Shown one piece after another: positions 1-12,482 of a DNA stretch of 64,000 nt (its first letter is position 1; every line of letters begins with the position of its first letter). The DNA is from Onchocerca volvulus (Eukaryota > Nematoda > Chromadorea > Rhabditida > Onchocercidae). Under the pieces are notes generated by a model. The model did not search any database. It was not told the DNA's origin and worked only from the letters and a program-made list of their open reading frames with translations. The stretch lies in the NCBI GenBank assembly GCA_000499405.2, contig HG738137.1, positions 13,261,661-13,325,660 of the forward strand, given 5' to 3'. The translations under genes were made by a program, and so were the position numbers.

Positions 1-2
1 GT

Positions 3-293
3 ACCATTAATACTGGCACTACTATCATTACTACTAATCCTACCACTAATCTTAATTCTACTACTTCTACCAGTACAACTACTACAGTAACCTCGTCAAT
101 ATCCGAACCTATTGGCCGATCAACCGTAGGCGACGAAGAGATGAAGATTACGCGATACAATTTGAATACAGTGCCATCATTAATTCCGCTAAAACCTAAT
201 TTTCTTGGTAGTAATTTTGACGGTTTATTTCTGCCGTGGTTTAATGATCCTCAATTTGCTTTATGGTCAGAAGGATTTTTTCGGAGAGGATAA
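3..293 (+). CDS. 3' terminal coding segment of an unrecognised Thr/Ser-rich protein (partial)
   Basis: An open frame runs in from the left edge and stops at TAA 291-293, giving 96 residues. The first half is almost entirely Thr, Asn and Ser. The second half is more structured, with the short string GDEEMKITRYNLNTVPSLIP and an aromatic C-terminus ending FFRRG. Base composition is clearly richer in C and G than the following 5 kb, which supports coding. I do not recognise a family. The low-complexity stretch followed by a short hydrophobic and aromatic tail would fit a transcription factor or an extracellular protein, but that is speculation. The start and all earlier exons lie outside the window, and whether the segment begins at an acceptor cannot be seen. 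Confidence 0.6.
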   Translation, partial: TINTGTTIITTNPTTNLNSTTSTSTTTTVTSSISEPIGRSTVGDEEMKITRYNLNTVPSLIPLKPNFLGSNFDGLFLPWFNDPQFALWSEGFFRRG

Positions 294-1334
294 ATGAAGT
301 TTTGAAGTTAAAAATATATTATTCGTCAATGGAAAATTTTAAAAGTTGGATATCATGGTTTTTAACTTTTTTTTTTGAAATTATAAAATCAAGAAAATAT
401 AGTGAATATTTTAGCAATATTGCTGAAGGGCAGAATAATTAAATATCACATACTAATTTTGAAGAAATGCATTAGTCATCAATTTAAAGAATTATTAGAA
501 AAATAATTAAATGATTTTCTAATTGATACACATTAATTGATAAGCGATAGATTGCTTTGATATTTGCTATTTATTTAGCATATTTGTTAGTATCAATGAT
601 AAGAATTTATAGGATCTGAGAATTGGCTTTTTATTTCGACATATATAAATTGCAGAAAGATAAGGTGATTATTTCTTGAAATTTGATTTCCATATCAACA
701 ACATTGAGAATGGTATGATACATTGAAACTTGAAAAATATTTTATTGTTACGTATAGTAAACTTTGAAGCTATATTTTTCGACAAATCCGATGATATGAT
801 GAATTTAAAAATTATGCGGAAAAAAATTTTGGATCATTATCTTAACCTTTATAACATTTGATAAAGATCATTTTTCATTTGTTTGGATGGTTTATTTTGT
901 TGCTTGTTTATGTTTAAATTTTGCTTATTTATATATCATATGATAATTCTATTGTTAAAATACTAATATAATATACCAATATAAACTTTAAATTATTGTT
1001 CCTTTCTCTTCTTTTTTTTTTGATATGATCAATTGATTGATTATTATTGAAGTATTACGTCATTTTTCGATAAAAATTTCATTTTTTTTCACATTTCCAT
1101 TTAAAGAATTCATTTTCAAATGATCGCAACAAGTTTTGGAAAGAGGAAAAGAATGAAATTTTCAACCTAAAAGTGAACTGTTGAAGATTATTCAAGGATT
1201 TTTTTTTCTTTTTTTTCAACCTTCTTCCTTTTGGATTAGATACTTTGTATAGAAAATGGTTAATTCGTTCAAGTTCATTTTGTTATTTCTTTTTTTTTCT
1301 CTTTGAAATTTTCGGTATACAATAGAAATGAATT

Positions 1335-1800
1335 AATTAGTATGATTCCGGCATGCAAAACAACGAATGAGGTATAGTTCCGGTATGTGGTAGAATGAAT
1401 AGAATAGTATAAGTCCGGTATAAAAGAGAATAAATCGAGTAAAAATGGTTTCCGATATATGACAGAACAAATGAAATTAAATATATAATGATCAAATGAT
1501 AACAAATCCGACGTTATAATTTTAGTACAGAAGAGAAGGGCAAGATGATGTATTCGGCATGCCGATACAGTATATTTCCATTATGCGGTGAAAACTACTG
1601 GAATATGGTAAAGTCCTGATGTACAAGGCAACAAGTCAGGGAGTATAATTTCGGTATATCAAATCCGGTATGTAATAACAAGTCGAATGGCATATGATTT
1701 CTGATAGATAAGAGATCAAATAGAATGATATTGATCTCGTACGGAATGCGAATGAATGGGATGGTATGATTTGATAATGATTGTAATGAAGAAAATGAAT
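1335..1800. repeat. degenerate minisatellite, units of about 34-40 bp
   Basis: A core resembling GTATgATTCCGGTATg recurs, followed each time by a purine-rich AACAGAACGAATgA-like segment. The clearest copies start near 1337, 1371, 1405, 1440, 1625 and 1650. Spacing is about 34-40 bp and units have diverged by many substitutions. It covers chance ORFs in several frames. No gene is apparent inside it. Confidence 0.5.
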
Positions 1801-2005
1801 GATATATTTTATTATTATCAAATAATTTACAATAGCATTAAGAATATTCTAGAAAGGCTTTTAGATTATGCAAATTTCTTGATCGATTTCTCCAATTTCA
1901 TTTTCTCCATCGGAATGCAAATTATGCTTATTCAATTGAGCATTCAAAATGTGAGAATGAATGGTCGGTCGGTTGGCCGATCGAAGGGATTTGTTGAAAT
2001 ACATC

Positions 2006-2058
2006 AATGTGTATGTGTGTATGTGGATGTATGTGTGTGTGCATGTGTGTATGTTGAA
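2006..2058. repeat. imperfect TG-rich microsatellite
   Basis: TGTGTATGTGTGTATGTGG-type sequence alternates TG with TA and GA for about 50 bp. It explains the Cys/Val-rich chance ORF on + and the His/Thr-rich one on -. Confidence 0.6.
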
Positions 2059-3183
2059 ATGTAAATTTATTGAAAATCTAAATAACAACGAACGATGCAT
2101 CAGGAAAATTTATGCATGGAAATGATAGGAGGAGCAGAAGAGGAGGAAAAAATTAACATAAATATTATTTCTATTCTTTACTATCCGATCCTATCACAAT
2201 TTTATTAGGTTTTCTCTCTTTTTTGTTTACTTCAAATTTCTCAATCAAATTTAAATTTTGCCATTTCTCTTTGTAATTAAATTTTTCATTAAATATCTAT
2301 TAATCTATGATAGATATCACTATTGTTTGTTTATCATCAAATTTTTCATCGAGACTAAGTTAGCCGTATAATAGATGTTATTACTATCTACATGATATTA
2401 ATCAAAACTTGTCAAATATAATGAGAGTTAATTTTCATTTTTGATGACAAATGATCGATGAGGATTTTGTGGTGATAATTATTATTTTCATTCATATATT
2501 TTTATTAATATTATTTTTTTTTTGATGATTTTATTTGAATGATATTTCCTTTCCGTATCCTTTTTCCCAAAAAAAATATCAGAAATGTTATATGTAGAGA
2601 ATAAAAAATGAAAAAAAAATAAGAAATCATATAATTCAAAATTAAATGAATTGAAGTGATATTGAATATTACAGCTTCAAGTGTTAATCTTTTAACTGAA
2701 GCGGATAAATATATGAAATCAGTTTTTATGCTTGATGTACCTGTATTTATAATATTCAATTTGGTAATGTTATTTCTGGATTTCTGAAAATTGAAAGAAA
2801 ATTACACGGCAGATAGCTGATTATTATTAGATAAAATCTTAAAAGAAACCCGAATAACATGGTTATGAATTGTTGTAGTTATAGTGATTTATTGAATCAT
2901 AATCATGATCGTCATCTTATGCCATTTATATATAGCATTTATAAGATTGCACTTGTTATAATAGCATTGAGTCAATAGAATTTTCGAGATTTCCGACAAT
3001 AAATCCATAAATATTCCGACTAATTAATGATTAAATAATTAAAATCAAACTAATAGCTTTGAATCGAGTAATTTCTTCCTGAAATTTTTAAAGTTTTCTC
3101 CTTTTTTTTTGAGAAAAAAAGAATTTTTTTTTTCTTCTGTAACTTAAGCAATTCCAAGTATCAATTAAATTCTTCTTTAACAA

Positions 3184-3375
3184 AATATTAGTTTCAATAT
3201 AAAAAGGATAAAAATAAAAAATATAAACAAAATCGAAATTTCATCCTATAGGAAAAATAAAGCTATATCATAATTTTATTGTCGTTATACTATAATTCTA
3301 ATGGACGATGATCATTTAATTACCATTAATAATTAAAAATTTCTAGATTCAAAGTTCAATTACCAGAACAGGAAG
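3184..3375. repeat. first copy of a local duplication (partner at 4085-4275)
   Basis: This segment aligns to 4085-4275 in the same orientation, with scattered substitutions and small indels. The best-preserved part surrounds TTATACTATAA and CTAATGGACGATGATCATTT. The offset is about 900 bp. It is non-coding in all frames. Confidence 0.7.
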
Positions 3376-4084
3376 AGAAATATCAGCCAATCTGTTTGGT
3401 ACTATTTTGCGAAGCATTTGATAACTGGAAAGATAAGTATCCATGAAGAAATTTTAAAAATTCTAAATTGATTTCAATATGCCAAATTCGAAAGCAAAAA
3501 TTCGATAAATTTAACTCGGTTTCAATTGAAAATTGAATTTTTATGAAAAATAAGTTCCAAAACCATATTATATAACTATTTAATTTGAAGAAGTGTTCAA
3601 CCTATTGATAATAATTCGTCATCAATAGTCAGTTTGACGAGTTTACCATGAATTTCTTCATTGTATACAATAAACTTTACAGCGCCATTTGTTGTCGTTT
3701 CACATAATCATCATTATCATCATTATCATAGCAGTACCGTGGAAGTAATCATGATTTGATAAGTGATTGCTATTGTTGTTGTTGAAAGTTTAGTTAAAGC
3801 TTAACTTGGAACTTGTGAAGGCGAATGCATTGTGTTTTTTTTAATAATGACCTTTTATTGCATTAGAATTACATCACACAAAGTATTAACCTATATAGAT
3901 AAAATACCAAATAATATGAATTTTTATTTGGAAATTAGAATATTATCGATGATATTTGATAAAAATTGAAAGCTGAAAGAAAGGAAGGGTTGCTGGCCGA
4001 AATCGAGTAGAGCCAAAATGAGAATCCAAAGAAATCGAATAAAACGGATCTTTAGCAAATAATTTCGTGGAAGAATTCGAAATA

Positions 4085-4275
4085 TTAATTTATAATCTAA
4101 AGAGGATAAAAATAATAAATATATGTGAAATAGAAATTTCATCTTATAAAAAAAGAATCTACATAATAATTTTATTATCGTTATACTATAACTCTAATGG
4201 ACGATGATCATTTAATTACTATTAACAATTAAAAATTTTTAAATTCAAAGTATAACTAATGGAAATCGGTAAAAG
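4085..4275. repeat. second copy of a local duplication (partner at 3184-3375)
   Basis: Same orientation as the copy at 3184-3375 and colinear over its whole length. The shared 20-base core CTAATGGACGATGATCATTT is identical in both. Similarity fades on both sides, so this is an old segmental duplication or two insertions of one small dispersed element. Confidence 0.7.
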
Positions 4276-5560
4276 AAGAAATGATCAACATCCAACAACT
4301 AAAACAATGCTCCTTATAGATTCAATATAGATTTTGGAGGAATTCCGTATGAGCTGAATAAACGATTTAAATAGAACAAATTTTTTACAATGCAAGTACT
4401 TTAATTATTTAGACACAACAATTATTTTACAAAATTATCTGGATTTTTTTAACACACGCATCCTTTTCATTTGTAATCATCGAATTAATTTTTTTCGAGA
4501 AATTCCAAAAATCTGATATATTCGAAAGTAATATTAAAATGTAATTCTATCATTTCTGTTGTTTTCATTATCGTTTTTCGTCCATAATTATGTAACAAAC
4601 GAAGCGTCTCAATGGTGATAAAATAAAAATAATGCAAATTTCTGCAAATTAAAATGGTTTTTTACTAAAATAAAAAATCTTTGGAAAGTAAAAAAATAAA
4701 TTATTCTATATACTATCTTACACTTTTGATTTTTCTAAATTCGGATCCCATCATTTTATCGAATAAAAATACTTTATTATTATCAATATAATAACATATG
4801 TACTACTGCGGTACTGTAATTTACAGTAGAAACAAGTGCCACAGTAATTTTTGCTTAACTTCATCCATTATTTCATGTTTTTTCATAAAATTCTTTCATA
4901 CTAATTATCGTGTAATGATTTTCGAAATTTTATTTCAGATAATGAAATATTTCTACTTCATAAATAAATGGACTATGCTATCGTGCATAAATCAATTGGA
5001 TTAGGATAAGAAAGGTTAATTATTCTTGTCGATTATTTCGATTAAAATTGAAAATTTTGATAATATTTTACAATTTCTTCAAAATAAACAAAAATATTCA
5101 AGAATTATCACATTAGTTTAATTAATTGTTTCTAGTTTAAGTTAACGATCAATTTTGCATCGAAATTATTCAACTCGTATTTTTTTTTTTTGAGCGTTTT
5201 TTTTTTTTTTTTTTCGTCTTCTATTTCTCATCTTTGGGGTGACCGAGAAACATATTTACATCACATCTATGTAAATTATTGGTATTATCAGAGATTAATG
5301 AATGCTGAAGAAAGTGAATCATCATTTAATGGAAAGTAAAATACTTGAAATTTTTACTAAAAATTTCGAGTACCTTTAAATCTAGTCTATTTAAATTTGA
5401 TCTATAATTAGACATAAATACAAAAATTGATTTTCTTCTATATATTATTTATCAGTTTTAGTTCAAACTATTGATTAATTGTTATTTTTTAGCTTCAGCA
5501 TTTCTTTCCAAAATTCTTCGACATTTCTTGTTTGGGAGCAGAATTAAGACGAAACGGGCG

Positions 5561-8500
5561 ATGAAATTGCGAAAAGTATGTTGTCAGATTAAACTAGTTG
5601 TTTAAGCTGATATCATATCATGAATAGATTTAAAAAATTCCCATCAGTAATTTTTATCTTCATAGTTAACTTTTTAAATTTTCAGACAAATTTATAAGTC
5701 AAAAAAATAAAAATAAAAGTGGCAATTCTAAATATCCTAAATATTTGTTTCATCTTGCCTTTTTAGTATGGTAATATAATGTCAGAATTTAAGAAAAATC
5801 CGGTTTCATACAGTTTACATCTAACAGGAAGAGACGTACGATTTACAGGAACGGAAAATCGGAAAATGATTAAACCGACTTCGTCGAATGTATCTTTTTC
5901 TGAGGTATCTTGCAAAATTACGAACAATTGCTTCCGGATTACTCTTGGAAGAAAAAAAGATTACTTTTTGGCAAAAAAGAAATCTAAATTTAATTTAAAA
6001 TTATCAAAATGGAATTGCAGTAATAACCGGATCGAATCTGCCCAAAATAAGAATTAAAAGTTAATAATTAAACTATTACCAATAAATGATGAATTTCTGA
6101 AATGCTAATGATGTCATTATGCAGGACGTAACATCACATGTTTTATCTTTCAAATGTTCATTTTGTGAAGCATATATATTTACATTACAAAGGTAAGTTG
6201 TATTGAATTTAATTTATATAAATTTAATTGCAATTCCTTTTATAAGTTTAGTTTTTGACAAAGTTTTTTATTTGGAAAAATTTTTTAAATAATCACTGAT
6301 CTATCAGCCATATACTATAATTTCTTTCAGCTTCATCATTCATTTAAAAAGTTCACATCCAAATGAAGATATATCTGAGATGCTCAACGACCATTTTCAA
6401 TCATCTATCGCTTTAGCAGAAAAGGAAAAAGTCGTAATTGTTACATATGGTAAATTTCGTTCTGGACTATTTTTCGAATTTAAGATTAGATTAGGAATTT
6501 TAGCACGAAATTTCAGTATTCCATTTCTATGAAATATTTTTCCTTTGGTTTGGTAAAAATTATAGTTTCTGCATTATTCATACGAAAAATATCTTCAAAA
6601 TTACGAATTATACTATAAATATGTATGTTTATTCATTTAGCATATATTCCTTCTTTTATTTCTTTCTTATTCTACTATTTCTTTAATTTGGAATATTTTT
6701 ATGAAATCAATAATTTGCAGCTTTTCCACGCCAGGATGTTGACCTTTATTTGAATTGGCATGATGAGATACCACCGAATTCCGATACACCGTTATCTTCC
6801 CCAAAAAGCAAGAACTGTTACCGTGGTTTGGAATACGAGGTTTGAAAAAGTCATAGTAGTTATGAAATATGAAAAATGATTGGTGGAATAATATCTATAA
6901 TTTTATTTTTTTCAAGAATTTGGAATTTCAGGAACACCGACAACCAATTGGTAGTTCAACAAGTGCTATCACATCCAGAATAATCTCAATTGAGGTCTGA
7001 AGTGCTTTCTGACCTGATTTCGATTTAAAACTCAAGTTATTATCAGATTTTAGCTCGGAACCAAACTAATAATGGTAAATAAGAAAATGGAATAAACTTT
7101 CAGATTCATATGCAAAATTTCTCTTTCATTTATAGATATTAAAATTTGTTACAGTTTTTCTTATTGCTTGAAATAGTCATTTATAATTTATCCATTGAAG
7201 GGCGATATTAAGGATGATAATTTGACTTCAAAAGAAGTTACTTCGAATATAGTAAATGCAGAAAGATCGAAATATGATTGGCATTCGAAATATTCCTTGA
7301 ATACTGCAAACAGTGAAAAGGAAACTAATGGTATTATTAATCTTCAAAATGATACAAAACTTGTCGAAAATTTATCGCAAAGAATTTCAGACCTTTCAAC
7401 AAATGTAAGTTTTTAAATTCATATTGCATTCTTGCTATGAGTTTCTGATCATACTTTACTTATTTTTTAAGGAAAGACACAATAGTAGTCCTAAATTTTA
7501 AGCAAACTTTACCGGATGAAACGAAAGATCATATGTCAAATATTATGTCAGTGTTACTTGCGGAAAGTACCCGTCGACGTCAAGTGTCGAATTTTGAGAG
7601 AATGATGGCATTAACCTGTCAAAAGTGTGGACAAAAGTAAGTCATATAATCTTTTTCCAAAATTTATTTATTTAATGCTCTTTTTATTTTTCAGAATAAT
7701 AAAAATAATCAAATGATGAAAAAGATAAAACTAGTAACATTGATATTCAGTCGATAATAATGAAGTGTGATAAGCACAAATATAAAATGAATTATTTAAT
7801 TAATTGAATATTTAATTAAGGTTTAAAAATCGTTGTATGTTAACACGGCATGCTATTGAACATAAACGAGCAAATAATCCATATCGATGTACGATTGATG
7901 GTTGCCTGGATTCATATGCTGAAAAACGAAAGTATGCTTACATTGATAAATAGCATAGAATTTATATTGGAGCATATTTGCATTGAATTGAATTACTATT
8001 TAATTAGTAATTTAAATACGTTGATTTTTCAGATATCAATTATTTTTTATTTAAATTCATTGATAGCTATTATAAATATTCTACATTGCAATGATTAAAT
8101 TTGCAGTTTTTTACTGAGTAGATTTCACTTTTGCATCTAAAAAAAAAAAAAAAAAAAACTGCAGATCAAAATATAGGATTAAGTATTGCAGCTAATTAAC
8201 TTTTCTCAAAGAATATTAATTAATATTTTTCTAGTCAAAAAATAGTATAGTAGTTTGCACTTTGATAATGATATTATTATAAAATATTTACTATTTGTCA
8301 GGAAGTTATTTGTAGTATGGCAGTGACAAATCATAGTGAGAAAAATTTCATTGGTTGATGGAGGATTGGTTCTTAGTCTACGTTATGAAAAAGAATAAAA
8401 TCGTAATATCACGATTTCAGTTGATCGCTTGGTTGTAGTAAAGATAGATTTAGGTGAGTTGGGTTGAATTGAAAGGTATTGACTATTGATTGTGGAGTAA

Positions 8501-10233
8501 GTTGAGTTATTTGACGAAGTAACTACTGAGTAACTGAGCAACAAATACTCATTAATTACTGCGTTACAATCGGTGATCGCTAGAAGCTCTTTTTTATATC
8601 GATAATCCTTGATCTTATAATATTCGGTGATTTACAGTATTTTATGCAAAGGGTTCGATTATCAGGACAAAGGATAAAAGATAAACAGTGCTTATAGCAT
8701 TTCAAGCAAAGCATACAAGCTTTAGTCTTGATAATATTTCAGACAATTAACATGTTTGTAACATTTTAGTCAATGCATACGAACTTTAGCAAATCGGAAG
8801 ATGAGAGAACAAAGGCTTTTGGATAAGATTAAAGAATAAGATATGGATAAATGATTCATTTACTGAGAAATGAATTATGAATTATACATATGAATTATTT
8901 AAATTTTTATTATACATACACTTTGATTATTCCATCATATTTATATTATAAAATATCTCGATTTCATCGACACTATTAACTTAATAAATTAAATCAATGC
9001 GATAATTAATGACAAATTCTGTATCTCTTTGATATGATTGATTCTATCAATTAGCACTTTTCTTTTATTACTTTTGTTCAGAATATCATTAACATTCTTA
9101 TGTAACAGGTACGATTATTCATTAAAACTTCGAGAAAGTACGATGATTTTATGCCAAAATATAAAATTGATTTAATTTTATCATTTAAATATAATTCATA
9201 TGTAATATGTTAGAATATTGCAGACTAATTGCACATTTAAATTACAAGCATGCGGAATTGTCCAAAAAAGAACGAGAAGAAATGATAATAAAAGGTGACA
9301 AAGTGCTCGAAAAGCTACGTGATATGTTAGCTATATTATTTGTTTACTTTTTGTTCTTAATTCAATTGAACTTTTATCATTAAACATTAAGTATTGTTTC
9401 CTCTTTCCTTCTTATTTAGCTAAATTATATTAAAACTTTTCGTTTGTCATGCAAAATATTATTATATTATTCAACTGATTATATCATAGTTATTTTAGTT
9501 CGTCTAACAGATTATCAGCATATCGATCAAGAACATTTCCTATGCTATCATCAATTGTTGATATCACACGACAAATAACACCACTAAATCTTCCTTCATT
9601 ATCTCAAACCGAGACAATTTCTATCTCAGTTACTGCAGCTTCTACTACTGCAAACAATGATCAGTCACTGATACCAATATCTGCTAAAAGTGATATCATA
9701 TCAACAAATCATATTTTGAGGAATATGGTAGAAAATGTTGAATGTGATGGAAATGATGAAACTTCACTGAAACGAATCGAATCAAAAATTCTTAATTTTG
9801 ATAATTTTGATACTGAAACATGTATCACTAATGCCACAGGTATCACTAATGCCACAAGTATAATACTTTCCAAGTTTCCGTTTAAGAAATGTGGATCTTC
9901 CTAACTTTATCAATTACAATATATTTTGGTATAACTTTTGAATGTATCTTGTTTAGAGATCAAAGAATATTAAATCATTGTTAAATTTTAATATAAAATT
10001 AAAATCAGCGTTAAGCATAGAAAGATGGTTATCGCAGATATCAACAATAATATATTTTATTTACCGTTATTATTGCAGCATCAAGACACTGTCCTACTGA
10101 TACCATAGATTCGTTGTCAATAGTCCGCAATCATTCAATAAAATCTGAAAAAGACACAAGAATAGAACTGAACACACCAAGTACTATTATTTTGAAGCGA
10201 AATTCTGGAAATCACTGTACGCGAACTTCTTGA
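5561..10233 (+). CDS. C2H2 zinc-finger protein, three fingers visible, 12-exon model
   Basis: Exons: 5561-5575, 5767-5904, 6125-6192, 6331-6449, 6721-6839, 6932-6994, 7201-7404, 7503-7636, 7821-7931, 9224-9325, 9499-9839, 10079-10233; phases close to 522 aa. Finger 1 (exons 3-4) begins FKCSFCEAYIF and has C-x2-C-x12-H-x4-H. Finger 2 (exons 8-9) begins CQKCGQKFKNRC and has C-x2-C-x12-H-x3-H. Finger 3 (exons 9-10) begins YRCTIDGC and has C-x4-C-x12-H-x4-H. Each finger is rebuilt only by correct splicing, which is strong evidence for these introns. The C-terminal third is Ser/Thr/Asn-rich without a domain. A nucleic-acid-binding or regulatory role in the nucleus is inferred. The ATG at 5561 follows a TTTTTTAG acceptor at about 5492, suitable for spliced-leader addition. 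Weak points: the acceptor before 7201 (7177 is an in-phase alternative), and the last two exons (unspliced stop at 9902-9904, or a later exon near 10466). I do not recognise an orthologue. Confidence 0.68.
8510..8970. repeat. diverged dispersed repeat inside intron 9 of the zinc-finger gene (partner at about 21470-21845)
   Basis: The segment shares blocks in order with 21470-21845. These include TTTTTATATCGATAATC, a following ATTTACA(G/A)TATTT, a CAATGCA(T/C)A block and GATATGGATAA with TGATTCATTTA. It ends near ACTTTGATTATT and AATATNTCGATTT. The orientation is the same in both copies. No transposase frame survives, so it is either a short non-autonomous element or an eroded fragment. It accounts for much of the large intron 7932-9223. 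Confidence 0.55.
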
Positions 10234-12450
10234 TTTCAATGTTGCCAACAAACGAAAATTAAAAGGTGATAAATTCTGTTATATTATTTTTACTTTTTAA
10301 AATTTTAAAATTGAAAATTATTCGTTTTCTTTCTTCCTTTTTTTTTTCATGTTCAAACTATCATTCTAATCAACTGATTTAGTTATCGTTCTGATTAACT
10401 GATTTCAAGAAATTCATTCTTATTAGATTACCCTTTTTATTTTTATTTTTTTTTTATTATTTCAGCAAATGAATCGTTGTCAGATGCAAAGCATTTCATC
10501 AAATCTGGAGTTTCGGATGAAATTGGAAAAGAAAGAAAAAGTTTGCTCTAAATAACTTTTTCTGTTCGATACTCAGTCTACTAAACGAAGATTTTTACAA
10601 CTACTGAAAATTTTCACTATTTATCAATATTATTTAAATTATTCAAGCTGTAGATCTATCATAATCGAGAAATAATTTTCATATCATGGCAGTAGTTGAT
10701 TATCTCTGTTATTTAATAAAGAAATTGTCATAATTTCAGATTTTGAAATTTCATTTAAAATCTCGTCGATGCATTTCATTGTTTCCAAGTTATTTAAAAA
10801 GGAAGAAAAAAAGTTATTTTTTTTTTTAACTGAACCTTTAGAACATTTAACAGAATGATAAGAGGAATGCAATTTACATAGCATTTTGTATTTGATTCTC
10901 CACATTCATTTCATTTCTTGTTCGACTTTTGATTTTTTTCATTTCAACAATGTTCATATTGCAATTACCGTTATATTTACCGTATCGTAATTTATAAGAT
11001 TTAATGAAGTTATTTTTAAAATTTAAATAGAGAATTTAAAAATTGACTTTTGTAATTATAATATTACGGCTTATTTGTAAAATTGTTCTGACTTTTGTTT
11101 ATACATTTTTGCTTTAATCTCTTTGCTTCTTTAAGAATTCTAATAGATAATGCATCAACTAATTCATTATAAGAAGTAAAAGTTTAGTAACTGTATTATT
11201 AACATGCATCATTTTAATTAAAAAATCAAATTTGCACATTTTGATCATGTTAATTGTGTATATGCCACTATGTTTATTATCGTTTGTTTTTAATAGAATT
11301 AAATTAGTTAAATGATTATTTCATAAATTCTTTCGATTATTTTCTTTTACACATTTCTTGCAAAAATATTTATTATCCACTGTCATCGGTTTAAATCTTA
11401 AAAGAAATATATTTCACTTCGCTTCTTATTGTCAAAAAGAAAAATTATTGAATAAATTCCTGGAATGACCCTTTTTTTTTCCCCAATGATTAGTTTTTAA
11501 AAGGAAAAAATGCAGCTGAGAAATACACAAATATTTAAATCGATCGGTAAAAATTATTGGTCACTTGATATATTCGTTATTATTTCGAATGAATATATAA
11601 TATGGATTGAAAAACAACACAAATTGCAATTTTCGGATAATCATTATTACTTTTCGACAAAAAAAAAATCGGAATTTGCAATTAAAAATCCCTCTTTATA
11701 GAAATTTTTCGGTGATTATTAGATTGATAAAAAAAACTGCAATATTTCATTGAAAATTTCTTCATTTTTCTGTTTACTAACTGTTTTGCTCGAAAAGGTT
11801 GGTGATTTAATAAAGCAAAGACAGGACGAATTGATTCATTTAAATATTATTTCAATTATTGTTATTTGGTTTTAAAAAAAGAAAAAACATTGTTAAAATA
11901 TTCGCATTTCCTGTTCAAGTGTAACTGTTTTAGGTATTTTTTAAAATTCTTATCATAAATAAAAATTTGAAGATTCAAATTTCCGAAATTTTTAATTTTG
12001 AATAAAAATTGAAAACATAAATGCATTTTATCGCAAGGACATTAGTATTGACTTTGGGACACCGTGCTTTGTTATCAGTTCACAGTGATAAAATTTGACA
12101 AACAATCATCTTTGATTCTGTAGCCATAAATGCTATGATATGAATGAATCTACACCGGAAGGACGCATTTTCAACTTCATAATTCTGCTGTTTCTAGTTT
12201 ATTTCAACATTTCGAAATATTTCTATGGATATCCATTAAAATGCAGTGTTAGAAATTTACTTCATTTTAATTCAAACTTTTACATCCATTCGAAACATTT
12301 TTCAAGTTTCACTTAATACGGAGGGAACGTATCAGCACGTATCACGTATCACAAAAACGTGTCACCAATTGAATTTAATTATTTTTAATAAATGAAAATA
12401 ATCGGATTAGATATATATATATATCTTAGATATGTATATATATATCTAAG

Positions 12451-12482
<32 letters not shown>

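Larger units (their letters stand above)
294..5560. other. AT-rich intergenic spacer
   Basis: No exon-like segment with balanced composition and splice signals was found on either strand over about 5.2 kb. Short open frames here are AT-driven chance ORFs. The spacer holds a degenerate minisatellite (about 1335-1800), a TG-rich stretch (about 2006-2058), and two copies of a roughly 185 bp block (3184-3375 and 4085-4275). It also contains several poly-T runs. The promoter of the downstream zinc-finger gene presumably lies near the right end, but no specific element can be named. Confidence 0.6.

Noticed and set aside
10684..10905. Minus-strand 73-codon frame with a somewhat protein-like sequence
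   Set aside because: AT-rich codon use, a Lys/Asn/Phe run from poly-T, no splice context and no domain.
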